Shown here: positions 24,574 through 33,831 of the stretch, one piece after another
Position numbering within the stretch: position 1 is the first letter of the stretch
Layout: the number at the start of each line of letters is the position of its first letter
Origin: CBDDBH01 sp965225625
GTDB taxonomy: Bacteria; Pseudomonadota; Gammaproteobacteria; JADZEE01
Reading direction: 5' to 3'
Assembly (NCBI GenBank): GCA_965225625.1
Contig: CBDDBH010000030.1
Coordinates: 62,001 to 126,000 of the forward strand
Length of the DNA stretch: 64,000 nt
The notes under the pieces: generated by a model
The model's database searches: none
The model's input: the letters and a program-made list of their open reading frames with translations, nothing else
Told to the model about the DNA's origin: nothing
Translations under genes and position numbers: made by a program

Positions 24574-26259
24574 CTACCCTGGAGCCGCAAGCATCTCTTT
24601 CGCGTGAGCCAGGCTTTTCGCCGTAATGGTAACCCCGCCCAACATTCGCGCTATCTCTTGAGTGCGTTGTTCATTTTCCAACCTGACGATGGTCGCGCGC
24701 GTGGATGCGTCGTCGCTGCATTTGGAGACTTGCAGGTGTTGATGACCCAGACAGGCAACCTGGGGGAGATGGGTCACGCACAACACCTGGCGTTTTTCGG
24801 CTAGCGCGCGCAATTGGGCGACCCACAATCTCCGCCTACGCCGCCACCGATGCCCACGTCTACTTCGTCGAACACCAGCGTTGGTATACCTTTGCCACGC
24901 ACAGCAGTCACCTGAATTGCCAGACTGATCCGGGACAGCTCGCCGCCTGAAACTACTTTTGATAATGAGCGCGGTGCATGTCCTGCGTTGGTAGTAACAC
25001 GGTATTCGATCGTGTCATGGCCGTGAACAGACACTTGCGGGCCGTCGGCCGCTTGCACGTCGACGACGAAATGACCGCCTGCCATGCCCAGGTGTTGCAT
25101 CAACTCAGTCACTTGCGCCGAGAGATCGGCGGCATGTTCTACGCGCACGGCATGTAGAGCGGTGGCCGCAGCGTGATATTCACAGTGGATGGATTCGACC
25201 TCAGCGGCTAGTTTTGAGCGATATCCTTCGCGATTTTCCAGCTCGGCCAGTGCGCCCTGGAGTTCAGCTAATTGCGCAGGTAGCGCACTCACCGAGCAGC
25301 CGGTGTTTGCGCGCCAGATCCTGCAAAGTGCTGAGTTTCTCTTCTACCTGATTGAGCGCGTCGGGTTCCACGTCTAATCCGGACAGGTAACGGTGGATCT
25401 CTGCGGCTGCCTCGCGGAGCGTGATCGAGGCGCTGGACAGCATTTGAGTGATGTCCTCGAGTTTAGGGTCTATCGTCACCAGGCTTTGTACGGCACGTGA
25501 CGTATCGGCTAACAAACCGGTTACATTTGGTTCCGAATTTTCCAGTTTCGTTAGAGCACGCTCGCAGCCCAGTGCGAGTTCGGTGAGATTGGCAAATCGC
25601 TTGTGATCCGATTCCAGAGTCCCGATCGCTGCGGCGTCGTTGCGGACCGCCTCAAGTTGAACGATGTCATGACGCAGGCGATCGCGCTCACTCTCGATGT
25701 TTGGGACGTCCGCCTGAAATGTCGCCAATTCAGTATTTATCTCACGCCAGCGCGATGCAGTTGTGGCAACAATGGCAGCGAGTTCCTCATTTTCAGCATA
25801 TGCATCGAGCAATTCCCGCTGCACGTCACGCCGCATTAACGACTGGTGTTCGTGTTGACCATGCAAATCCACCAGCAGTTCACCCAGACGCTTGAGCTGC
25901 TGTACGGTCACCGAGTTACCGTTGATAAATGCCCGCGACCGGCCGTCTTTTCCGAGTTGGCGCTTAACTATGCAGGTTTCCGCTGGCTCTATACCCTGCG
26001 CATCGAGGAAAGTCCGAACGAGTTCGTTGTGCTGGGTGTCAAATTCTGCGGTGATCGTCGCTTTCGATGCCTCGTCACGAATCATGTCTGCGTCGGCCCG
26101 ATCGCCCAGCACCAGCCCCAAGGCTTCCAACACGATTGATTTGCCGGCACCTGTCTCGCCGGTCAAGACCGTCAGCTGCTCGTCGAATTCGATTTCGAGA
26201 GTGTCGACAATTGCGAAATCGCGAACCTGCAAAAACCTCAGCACAAGTCCGTGCCCCAA
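24574..26259 (-). pseudogene. recN: recN, disrupted by about three frameshifts
   Basis: Three frames together cover RecN (usual length about 555). Segment 1 (from 26259, or a GTG at 26244) has the Walker A GETGAGKS and runs to LARKHR. A shift near 25290-25302 leads to segment 2 (SALPAQLAELQGALAEL, VSGGELSRISLAIQ signature, VFDEVDVGIGGG). A shift near 24838-24842 gives AEIVGR, and one near 24814-24820 leads to segment 3 (RALAEKRQVLCVTHLPQVA). Each shift fits a single extra base. RecN is an SMC-like ATPase for double-strand-break repair and is dispensable, so decay is possible; base errors would look the same. It overlaps the end of nadK, as usual. Confidence 0.85.
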
Positions 26260-27179
26260 TGAAGCTTGGCGCGTAAGTTGGCATAGTGGTCATGTTTTGC
26301 GGGATGTATCAGCCGGGTGCTTGCGCCAGACTTGCGGATAACGATCCGGTCACTCGGTGCTAATGTGTCCGGTGAGATGTCGGCGCCATCACACGCAACA
26401 CGAGCATTCACTACGTCATCGGTATCCACAGATATCTCGATTGTGCTGTTGTTGCTTACGACCAGTGGCCGATTAGTCAATGAATGAGGGCACACCGGCA
26501 CCATCACGACCGCATCGAGCGCCGGATGCACTATCGGGCCGCCGGCTGCCAACGCGTATGCCGTCGAGCCGGTCGGTGTCGATACAATGATTCCATCGGC
26601 CCGCTGCGAATGAACGAACGCTCCGTCGATATGGGTATTGAAGCCAATCAGCCGTGCGGTGTTGCGTTTCTCAACAACGACGTCGTTCAAAGCGTTGCCG
26701 CTGGCGACGATGTTACCGTCTCGAACAATGTCGCACTGAAGAAAGAAGCGTTGCTCTTCGACGTAATTCCCGCTCAAAATATGATCAAGTTCCTCGGTTA
26801 TCTGGGCTGGCGTAAGATCGGTCAAAAACCCAAGACGCCCACGGTTAATTCCCAACAGGCGCACGTCGAAATTTTCCAGCAGTCGTGCGGCATGTAACAT
26901 GGTGCCGTCGCCACCGACTGAAATGACAAGATCACACAGTTCACCTAACTGCGATTCAGGGCATGTGCGCACGTCGCGCGGCGCGACGATCGTCGCACAG
27001 CTTTCATCGACGACGATGTCTAGCTGATTTTCGCTTAGATAATCGAGCAGTTTTGTCAGCGTATCAGCGAGACTGAGATCCCCTTTCCTGGCGAGGATCC
27101 CGAGCCTTTGGAACTCACTCAAGGCAATGCCCTCAAGGTAACCGGTCGTCAACGTAGCATTTTCGAATATACCCGCCAA
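26238..27179 (-). CDS. nadK: NAD kinase
   Basis: 313 residues, slightly longer than the usual 290-300; a start about 20 codons downstream (residues FQRLGILARKGD) would fit the family better. The catalytic signature VISVGGDGTML is present, with GINRGRLGFLTDL, NDVVVEKRNTARLI and DGIIVSTPTGSTAYALAAGGPIV. It phosphorylates NAD to NADP in the cytoplasm and is essential. It is divergent from hrcA; the region between holds the CIRCE element. Its 3' end overlaps the start of recN. Confidence 0.96.
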   Translation of the reverse strand: MAGIFENATLTTGYLEGIALSEFQRLGILARKGDLSLADTLTKLLDYLSENQLDIVVDESCATIVAPRDVRTCPESQLGELCDLVISVGGDGTMLHAARLLENFDVRLLGINRGRLGFLTDLTPAQITEELDHILSGNYVEEQRFFLQCDIVRDGNIVASGNALNDVVVEKRNTARLIGFNTHIDGAFVHSQRADGIIVSTPTGSTAYALAAGGPIVHPALDAVVMVPVCPHSLTNRPLVVSNNSTIEISVDTDDVVNARVACDGADISPDTLAPSDRIVIRKSGASTRLIHPAKHDHYANLRAKLHWGTDLC

Positions 27180-27185
27180 TAGGGT

Positions 27186-27212
27186 TTTGCACTCTGGGGC
27201 CCGGAGTGCTAG
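27186..27212 (+). promoter_or_regulatory. CIRCE operator (HrcA binding site)
   Basis: TTTGCACTC, nine bases, GAGTGCTAG matches the consensus TTAGCACTC-N9-GAGTGCTAA at 16 of 18 positions. It ends 18 bp before the first possible start of hrcA, so HrcA should repress its own hrcA-grpE-dnaK-dnaJ operon. Confidence 0.92.
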
Positions 27213-27230
27213 ATTTTTTTACTCGAAACC

Positions 27231-28301
27231 ATGACACTGGGCTGCAATATGAGCCGGAATAGTCCGTCGAAACAGTTGTCGGAGCGCGCCCAGCACCTGT
27301 TCAAGTGTCTGGTGGAGCGCTATATAGATGACGGACAGCCGGTCGGTTCCCGTACTCTCGCCCGTGACGCGTCCTTAGACCTCAGTTCGGCCACTGTACG
27401 CAACGTTATGGCCGATTTGGAGGATCTGGGATTAGTTAAATCGCCCCACACCTCGGCCGGTCGTATCCCGACAGTGCAAGGTTATCGATTATTTGTCGAT
27501 GCGATGATGACTGTGCGCACCTTGAATGCCGAAGAAGTTCAACGAATCTCCAGCGACATCGAGGCCGAAGAAGAAATAAAGAAGATCCTGCAGCAAACCT
27601 CCCGCACGCTGTCGCAGGTGACCAAGCTTGCCGGGGTCGTCATGCTACCCCGTTCTGGGCACCAATCGCTGCGGCAAGTTGAGTTTCTATCCTTGTCTGA
27701 TAATCGAGTGCTGGTGATTTTGGTTCTGAACAATCGCGAAGTTCAAAACCGCATAATTCAAACCGAGCGAGAATATTCTCAATCCGAACTTCAGCAGGCA
27801 GCGAATTATCTCAGTTCTGCGTTTGCCGGCAAGGATCTGGCGGCCGTTCGGCGCGACCTGTTGGCTGAGTTGTCGACAACCAAGGATGAGATGAACCGAA
27901 TGATGCAGGCTGCCATCGAGATGGCCGAAAAAGCGCTCGGTGATTCAACGTTGGAAGACGATTATGTCCTTGCCGGGCAGACAAACTTGATGGAATTCAA
28001 TGAATTGTCGGATATTGAAAAATTGCGACAATTATTCGAAGCTTTCAATCAAAAACGCGACATATTGCAGTTGCTTGAGCATTCGATAAATGCCGAAGGC
28101 GTTCAAGTTTTCATTGGTGAAGAGACCGGATACGAAGTGCTGGACGATTGTAGTATCGTAACCTCGGCATACGAGAGTGACGGTGAGGTCCTAGGGGTGC
28201 TGGGCGTTATCGGACCCACACGCATGTCCTATGACCGGGTCGTACCGATAGTTGATCTCACTGCCAAAATTCTCGGCACAACCTTGAAATCTCTGCACTA
28301 G
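27231..28301 (+). CDS. hrcA: Heat-inducible transcription repressor HrcA
   Basis: 356 residues from 27231; an ATG at 27249 (MSRNSPSKQL) is an equally good start. The N-terminal winged helix is clear (HLFKCLVERYIDDGQPVGSRTL, SSATVRNVMADLEDLGLV, PHTSAGRIPT). The GAF-like dimer domain follows, ending with GVLGVIGPTRMSYDRVVPIV. HrcA binds CIRCE and depends on GroEL for folding, giving feedback on chaperone level. Enterics lack it; many other gammaproteobacteria have it at the head of this operon, as here. Confidence 0.96.
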   Translation: MTLGCNMSRNSPSKQLSERAQHLFKCLVERYIDDGQPVGSRTLARDASLDLSSATVRNVMADLEDLGLVKSPHTSAGRIPTVQGYRLFVDAMMTVRTLNAEEVQRISSDIEAEEEIKKILQQTSRTLSQVTKLAGVVMLPRSGHQSLRQVEFLSLSDNRVLVILVLNNREVQNRIIQTEREYSQSELQQAANYLSSAFAGKDLAAVRRDLLAELSTTKDEMNRMMQAAIEMAEKALGDSTLEDDYVLAGQTNLMEFNELSDIEKLRQLFEAFNQKRDILQLLEHSINAEGVQVFIGEETGYEVLDDCSIVTSAYESDGEVLGVLGVIGPTRMSYDRVVPIVDLTAKILGTTLKSLH

Positions 28302-28384
28302 CCCTTATTTGAGCTGTGTACCCCCGCGCGTGGTCGCCAACCGCGATTGGCGCATACGTATGATTTGTCATTGAGGAATTATAA

Positions 28385-29053
28385 GTGACTGATAAGCAGA
28401 CGCTTTCTGAAAAAGACAAGCCGGTGGAAGAGGCCGCTGAAGTGGCGGCAGAGCAGAGGGCTAGCGGCTCCGAAAAAGACAAGCCGGTGGAAGAGGCCGC
28501 TGAAGTGGCGGCAGAGCAGACGGCTAGCGGCTCCGAACCGGCGACCGTCGAAACACTGCAGCTGGCACTGGAGGACGCACAGAACAGAGCGGACCAGCAT
28601 TACAACGAATTATTGCGGGCGCGTGCAGATCTTGAAAACGGACGCAAACGTGCTCAGCGCGACGTTGAAAATGCTCACAAATTCGGCTTGGAGAAGCTGT
28701 TGCACGAGTTACTACCGGTTAAGGACAGTGTCGAACTCGGCCTCTCAGCGGCGGAGAAGTCAGATGATTCGACAAGTCTGCAGGAAGGTATGGAGTTGAC
28801 ATTGCAGATGCTCACGACCGGGTTCGAGAAACTGGGAGTGCGCGAGCTTAATCCTGTTGGCGAGAAGTTCGACCCAAACTACCACCAGGCAATGACGACA
28901 CAGCCGAGCCAAGAGGCCGAAGCGGGATGCGTCCTCAGCGTTGTGCAGCGCGGCTATGTGCTTAATGATCGCCTGCTGCGCCCGGCGCTGGTGATTGTGG
29001 CGGCGGCGGACAGCGGACCGACGAATACCGGCGAAGACGATGAAGAGTCTTGA
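28385..29053 (+). CDS. grpE: Nucleotide exchange factor GrpE
   Basis: 222 residues from a GTG at 28385. The coiled coil and head domain carry LRARADLENGRKRAQRDVEN, LLHELLPVKDSVELGL, LNPVGEKFDPNYHQAM and GYVLNDRLLRPALVIVA. GrpE speeds ADP release from DnaK and senses heat. The N-terminal tail before the coiled coil contains two tandem copies of SEKDKPVEEAAEVAAEQ followed by R/TASG, an acidic 21-residue repeat; this lengthens the disordered tail compared with the usual about 190-200 residue protein. The tail is not needed for exchange, so function should be kept. Confidence 0.96.
   Translation: MTDKQTLSEKDKPVEEAAEVAAEQRASGSEKDKPVEEAAEVAAEQTASGSEPATVETLQLALEDAQNRADQHYNELLRARADLENGRKRAQRDVENAHKFGLEKLLHELLPVKDSVELGLSAAEKSDDSTSLQEGMELTLQMLTTGFEKLGVRELNPVGEKFDPNYHQAMTTQPSQEAEAGCVLSVVQRGYVLNDRLLRPALVIVAAADSGPTNTGEDDEES
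28409..28534 (+). repeat. 63-bp tandem duplication inside grpE
   Basis: Units 28409-28471 and 28472-28534 are identical at 62 of 63 positions (G/C in the Arg/Thr codon). The unit is 21 codons, so the frame is kept. The near-identity points to a very recent event. Confidence 0.95.
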
Positions 29054-29139
29054 AAAATCGCCCACTGACCCTATTTAGTATAAGTCCGCAATTGGACATT
29101 CAATGTTAAACGAGATTGCGAAAAACGGAGTGCGAGGTA

Positions 29140-31077
29140 ATGGCTAAGATTATCGGTATCGATTTGGGAACGACAAACTCCTGCGTTGCGGTCTTGGAAG
29201 CAGGTAAGGCCAAGGTCATCGAAAACAGCGAGGGCGGGAGAACCACGCCGTCCATTGTGGCTTTTGCTAATGATGAGGAAGTCTTGGTCGGACAATCCGC
29301 CAAGCGCCAGGCAGTGACCAACCCAACGAATACTCTGTTTGCGGTAAAACGACTGATTGGTCGGCGTTTTGAAGACGAAGTCGTCCAGCGCGACATGAAG
29401 ATGGTGTCGTACAACATCGTCAAGGCCGACAACGGTGATGCCTGGGTCGAAGCCACCGGTAAGAAAATGGCGCCGCCGGAGGTTTCCGCTCGCGTCCTCA
29501 TGAAAATGAAGAAGACGGCTGAGGATTATCTGGGTGAGAAGGTGACGGAAGCGGTTATCACCGTGCCCGCATATTTCAACGATTCTCAGCGTCAGGCGAC
29601 TAAAGATGCAGGGCGTATTGCCGGTCTGGAAGTCAAACGCATCATCAACGAACCTACCGCAGCCGCGCTTGCCTATGGATTAGACAAGAAAGAAGGCGAC
29701 AAGAAGATCGCTGTTTATGACCTTGGCGGTGGTACCTTCGACATCTCGATTATCGAGATTGCCGACGTCGATGGTGAACATCAATTCGAAGTGTTGTCGA
29801 CCAACGGCGATACGTTTCTGGGCGGTGAAGACATCGATTTGCGCATCATTGATTTCCTCGCGGACGAGTTCAAAAAAGAGCAAGGCATCGATCTGCACAG
29901 CGATCCGTTGGCATTACAGCGCCTCAAAGAGGCTGCAGAGAAGGCGAAGATCGAGTTGTCTTCCGGCCAGCAAACGGACGTTAACCTTCCCTACGTCACC
30001 GCTGACGCCGGCGGTCCGAAGCACCTCAATATAAAGATCAACCGAGCCAAGCTTGAAGCCCTGGTGGAGGATATCCTCGAGCGAACGATCGAACCGTGCC
30101 GTGTAGCGCTCAAGGACGCAGGACTGTCCGCGTCTGACGTTGACGACGTGATTGTGGTTGGCGGCCAAACCCGCATGCCGAAAGTTCAGGATATTGTAAA
30201 GGCAATTTTCGGCCGTGAAGCGCGACGCGACGTGAACCCTGATGAAGCAGTTGCTGTCGGTGCCGCCATCCAAGCCGGCGTGCTTGGAGGCGACATCAAA
30301 GACGTGTTATTGCTCGATGTTACGCCGCTGTCTCTGGGTATTGAAACCCTGGGCGGTGTAATGACTAAGTTAATCGAAAAGAACACGACGATTCCAACCA
30401 AGGCAAATCAGACGTTCTCTACGGCGGAAAACAATCAGACTGCGGTAACCGTTCATGTATTACAGGGCGAGCGCGAGGTTGCGGCTGGCAACAAGTCGTT
30501 AGGACGATTCGATCTGGCCAATATACCGCCCGCGCCGCGCGGCGTCCCGCAAGTCGAGGTGACGTTCGATATAGACGCAAACGGCATACTCAATGTGTCT
30601 GCCAAGGATAAGGCAACCGGTAAAGAGCAATCGATAATCATCAAGGCATCCAGTGGGCTGAGCGATGAAGAGATCAATCGCATGGTCAGCGATGCCGAAA
30701 CGCATGCGGAAGAGGATCGCAAATTTCACGACCTGGTAAATGCCAGAAATCAAGCCGACGCACTCATACATGCGACCACAAAATCGCTGGAGGATCTGGG
30801 CGACAAGGTCGAGGCGGCGGAGAAAGCTGAAATCGAAACGGCGATTGAGGAGTTGAGAGAGACGCTTAAAACCGACGACAAGGATGCAATCGAGGCCAAA
30901 AGCCAGAAGCTCGGCGAGTTCTCCGGTAAGATCGCCGAACGAGTCTATAAAGAGCAGGCAGAACAAGCGCAAGCCGAGGCAGGCGCTACCGCCGACACAG
31001 CAGCGGAGGCTCCGGCAGGGCGCAGCGACGACAACGTTGTGGATGCCGATTTCGAAGAGGTTGAAGACGACAAATAA
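29140..31077 (+). CDS. dnaK: Chaperone DnaK (Hsp70)
   Basis: 645 residues from the ATG at 29140 (MAKIIGIDLGTTNSCVAVLE). The ATPase domain (1-385) includes IAVYDLGGGTFDISIIE and VDDVIVVGGQTRMPKVQ. The linker is VLLLDVTPL; the substrate domain and helical lid follow. The acidic C-terminus ends VVDADFEEVEDDK. It folds and holds client proteins in an ATP cycle with DnaJ and GrpE. It lies third in the hrcA operon and has its own ribosome site (GAGGT). Confidence 0.98.
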   Translation: MAKIIGIDLGTTNSCVAVLEAGKAKVIENSEGGRTTPSIVAFANDEEVLVGQSAKRQAVTNPTNTLFAVKRLIGRRFEDEVVQRDMKMVSYNIVKADNGDAWVEATGKKMAPPEVSARVLMKMKKTAEDYLGEKVTEAVITVPAYFNDSQRQATKDAGRIAGLEVKRIINEPTAAALAYGLDKKEGDKKIAVYDLGGGTFDISIIEIADVDGEHQFEVLSTNGDTFLGGEDIDLRIIDFLADEFKKEQGIDLHSDPLALQRLKEAAEKAKIELSSGQQTDVNLPYVTADAGGPKHLNIKINRAKLEALVEDILERTIEPCRVALKDAGLSASDVDDVIVVGGQTRMPKVQDIVKAIFGREARRDVNPDEAVAVGAAIQAGVLGGDIKDVLLLDVTPLSLGIETLGGVMTKLIEKNTTIPTKANQTFSTAENNQTAVTVHVLQGEREVAAGNKSLGRFDLANIPPAPRGVPQVEVTFDIDANGILNVSAKDKATGKEQSIIIKASSGLSDEEINRMVSDAETHAEEDRKFHDLVNARNQADALIHATTKSLEDLGDKVEAAEKAEIETAIEELRETLKTDDKDAIEAKSQKLGEFSGKIAERVYKEQAEQAQAEAGATADTAAEAPAGRSDDNVVDADFEEVEDDK

Positions 31078-31105
31078 GAATCAAAACGCGTTACAGTGAC
31101 AATAC

Positions 31106-31145
31106 AAGCCTGGTTGCGGCGTGCGAGCGCGCCGCTTCCGGGCTT
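31106..31145 (+). promoter_or_regulatory. Stem-loop between dnaK and dnaJ
   Basis: The outer stem AAGCCTGG pairs with CCGGGCTT (one G-U), and an inner stem GCGGCG pairs with CGCCGC. The T-run is short (TTTA), so it may act as a weak attenuator or mRNA stabiliser that sets dnaK above dnaJ. Confidence 0.5.
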
Positions 31146-31218
31146 TATAGCTGTTGAGGCAAGGCGGCAGGTATTCAACCAGGGGTGAAAATTCAGCCCC
31201 GTTAGCAATTGAGCGAGC

Positions 31219-32340
31219 ATGGCAAAACGCGACTACTATGAAGTTCTCGGTGTCTCACGCGAGGCCACCGATGCGGAGCTGAAAAAATCATATCGGCGTT
31301 TGGCCATGAAGCATCACCCGGACCGCAACGAGGGCGACGCTTCGGCGGAGGCGAACTTCAAGGAAGCGAAAGAAGCGTTCGAGATCCTGGGGGATGCCGA
31401 TAAGCGCCAGGCTTATGATCGCTTTGGGCATGCCGGCGTCGACACGAGTGCCGGCGGCGGTGCCGGCTTCAGCGGCGTTGGCGATATTTTTGACTCGGTT
31501 TTCGGCGATGTTTTTGGTGGCGGCGCCCGATCCGGCACCCGGGTTTTTCGTGGCGCCGACCTTAGCTACGACCTTGAGCTGACGCTCGAAGAAGCAGTAT
31601 TCGGCATCGATTCGAAGATCCGTATTCCGACTGTCAAACAATGCCAAACCTGCTCTGGCAGCGGCGCAAAACGGGGCAGCTCGGCCAGCGTCTGTGGCAG
31701 CTGCGGTGGACATGGTCAGGTACGCCGGCAGCAGGGATTTTTTTCCGTACAACAAACCTGCCCGGCTTGCCGAGGCGCCGGCAAAGTCATTAAAGACGTT
31801 TGCAGTGACTGTCGGGGTAATGGTCGCCTGCGAGACCAAAAAACGATTTCTGTAAAAGTGCCGGCCGGGGTTGACGCCGGCGACAGGATCCGACTAACCG
31901 GGGAGGGCGAATCGGGAGAAAGCGGCGGGCCAGCTGGTGATTTATATGTGTCCATCAACATTAAACAACATGCTATTTTCGAACGCGACCAAAATAGTCT
32001 GTACTGTGAGGTTCCGGTAAATGTCGTCACGGCGACCCTAGGTGGCGAGATTGAAATACCGACCTTGAAGGGCCGTGTCGTGCTTAAAGTCCCTGAAGGC
32101 ACGCAATCGGGCCGCAGTTTTCGACTGCGTGGCAAAGGCGTGAAATCGGTACGCGGTGGACCGGTGGGCGATATGCTTTGCAAAGTTTTGGTCGAAACCC
32201 CGGTGAATTTGGATCGCCAGCAAAAGGACTTGTTGCGCGAGTTTGGAAAGACGATGGAGCAGCAGGGTGGCAACCACAGCCCGCAAGAGCGATCGTGGCT
32301 GAACGGTGTTAAGACGTTTTTCGAGGAAATGAAATTTTGA
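31219..32340 (+). CDS. dnaJ: Chaperone DnaJ (Hsp40)
   Basis: 373 residues. The J domain (1-70) has the HPD motif (MKHHPDRNEG). A Gly/Phe-rich linker follows (AGGGAGFSGVGDIFDSVFGD), then four zinc-binding repeats (CQTCSGSG, CGSCGGHG, CPACRGAG, CSDCRGNG), then the C-terminal substrate domain. It delivers substrates to DnaK and triggers ATP hydrolysis. It is the last gene of the hrcA operon. Confidence 0.98.
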   Translation: MAKRDYYEVLGVSREATDAELKKSYRRLAMKHHPDRNEGDASAEANFKEAKEAFEILGDADKRQAYDRFGHAGVDTSAGGGAGFSGVGDIFDSVFGDVFGGGARSGTRVFRGADLSYDLELTLEEAVFGIDSKIRIPTVKQCQTCSGSGAKRGSSASVCGSCGGHGQVRRQQGFFSVQQTCPACRGAGKVIKDVCSDCRGNGRLRDQKTISVKVPAGVDAGDRIRLTGEGESGESGGPAGDLYVSINIKQHAIFERDQNSLYCEVPVNVVTATLGGEIEIPTLKGRVVLKVPEGTQSGRSFRLRGKGVKSVRGGPVGDMLCKVLVETPVNLDRQQKDLLREFGKTMEQQGGNHSPQERSWLNGVKTFFEEMKF

Positions 32341-32452
32341 GTTCTGTGCCTGCTTACCACATCCTCTGCGGGGCAATGCGCTGTTTCCGGGGGTTAGTAG
32401 TTGTCATAAACATCGCAGGCAGCGCTTCGGTGAACCGCATCGCGGGAAAACG

Positions 32453-33262
32453 ATGGCAATACGTATAGGGATCGCCGGCGCCAACGGCCGAATGGGGCGC
32501 ACGCTGGTCGAGTTGCTAACCAAGGTTGATGACCTGCAGCTCACCGCAGCCGTTGAACGGGCGGGCGTCGAGGTGATCGGCGCAGACGCGGGTGAATTGT
32601 CGGGCATCGGTGCACAAGGGATCGCGGTGGTCGATTCCCTGGCGAGTGTGATGGCTGACATTGATGTGCTCATCGATTTCAGCCATCCCGATGGCTCGCT
32701 CAGTAACGTGCAAACATGCGCCGAAGCAAGCGTCGCGGTTGTTATCGGGACCACCGGAATAAAGGAATCACAACGCGCGCAGATCGCAGCATTGGCGCGC
32801 AGCAACGCCGTTGTGCTGGCACCGAATATGAGTGTTGGCGTCAATTTATGTTTCAAGTTGCTCGAAATTGCTGCAAGGGCGCTGGGCGACGATGTGGATA
32901 TTGAGATTATCGAGGCTCACCATCGCCACAAAATAGATGCACCGTCAGGCACGGCGCTGCGCATGGGTGAAATAGTAGCGGCGGCGTTGGGCCGGGACCT
33001 CGCAGAATGTGCGGTCTATGGTCGCGAAGGCGAAACCGGCCCGCGGGCGCGTCAAGCCATCGGTTTTGAAACCATTCGAGCCGGTGACATTGTGGGTGAG
33101 CACACCGTTATGTTTGCTGGCGACGGTGAGCGCGTTGAAATCGCACACAAAGCAGGGAGCCGAACGACCTTCGGTTCGGGTGCGTTGCGTGCAGCGCGCT
33201 GGGTACATGGGCGTGAGCCAGGCCTTTACGACATGCAGGACGTGCTGGGGCTGCGCGATTAA
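32453..33262 (+). CDS. dapB: 4-hydroxy-tetrahydrodipicolinate reductase
   Basis: 269 residues. The Rossmann motif is GIAGANGRMGRTL, the substrate site HHRHKIDAPSGTAL, and the catalytic loop IEIIEAHHRHK; the C-terminus has GEHTVMFAGDGERVEIAHKA. It reduces HTPA with NAD(P)H in the lysine/diaminopimelate pathway. The pathway partners asd, dapC and dapD lie elsewhere in this window. The place between dnaJ and carA is the common gammaproteobacterial one. Confidence 0.97.
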   Translation: MAIRIGIAGANGRMGRTLVELLTKVDDLQLTAAVERAGVEVIGADAGELSGIGAQGIAVVDSLASVMADIDVLIDFSHPDGSLSNVQTCAEASVAVVIGTTGIKESQRAQIAALARSNAVVLAPNMSVGVNLCFKLLEIAARALGDDVDIEIIEAHHRHKIDAPSGTALRMGEIVAAALGRDLAECAVYGREGETGPRARQAIGFETIRAGDIVGEHTVMFAGDGERVEIAHKAGSRTTFGSGALRAARWVHGREPGLYDMQDVLGLRD

Positions 33263-33311
33263 CAGGCTGTTGGCGGCCAGCTGGCAAACTCCGGTGCTGA
33301 CGGCGCTTCTT

Positions 33312-33785
33312 CTACTCTGACGGCAGACGAATTTCCACTAAGCCATCAACGATGCGTGTCTCGACGCGGGTAAGAAAGTCACCCGCACACGGACCGGCGA
33401 CGCACAGGCCGGTAATGGGTTCGAACAGGGCACCATGAGTTGAGCACTGTATGAATTTGCCACTGGTATCGAAAAATTGATCGGGTGTCCAATCCAATGG
33501 CACCCCGGTATGTGGACAGCGATTGTGGTACGCATGCAGTTGACTTTCGCAGCTGATAATCAATATCTGGATCGGATTGTCTGTCGTGCCACCCCTGAAC
33601 CCACGGGCAGCGCCCTGCCGCACATCGTCCATGCTACAAACCCGCTGCCAGCCCTGATCGATCATCTGCGCAAGTGTAACAATGGGCTTGTGACCCTGTA
33701 TCGCCTGACAGCCTGCTAACGCAATCCGCATTAAATCGTGCTGAGCCTTTCCACGCCTGTCGTGCTTAAGTAAAATCCCCGGCAC
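33312..33785 (-). CDS. Rieske [2Fe-2S] protein
   Basis: 157 residues; an internal ATG at residue 52 (MDDVRQGAARGF) could be the true start, giving a compact 106-residue ferredoxin. The cluster motifs are C-P-H-T-G-V-P-L and C-S-T-H-G-A-L-F, with the two Cys and two His ligands. No signal peptide or membrane anchor, so it is soluble and cytoplasmic, like Rieske-type ferredoxins or nitrite reductase small-subunit relatives. It interrupts the usual dapB-carA order on the opposite strand; its partner is unknown. Confidence 0.88.
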   Translation of the reverse strand: MPGILLKHDRRGKAQHDLMRIALAGCQAIQGHKPIVTLAQMIDQGWQRVCSMDDVRQGAARGFRGGTTDNPIQILIISCESQLHAYHNRCPHTGVPLDWTPDQFFDTSGKFIQCSTHGALFEPITGLCVAGPCAGDFLTRVETRIVDGLVEIRLPSE

Positions 33786-33790
33786 CGCCG

Positions 33791-33820
33791 AAACGGGAGA
33801 GCTGTCAGGATCTCCCGTTT
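33791..33820 (+). promoter_or_regulatory. Perfect 10-bp hairpin in the carA leader
   Basis: AAACGGGAGA (33791-33800) and TCTCCCGTTT (33811-33820) form a stem with a 10-base loop followed by TC. It is terminator-like on the plus strand but lies just 11 bp before the carA ATG, between divergent genes, so it could be an attenuator of carAB. Confidence 0.55.
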
Positions 33821-33831
33821 TCTATGTCTGC

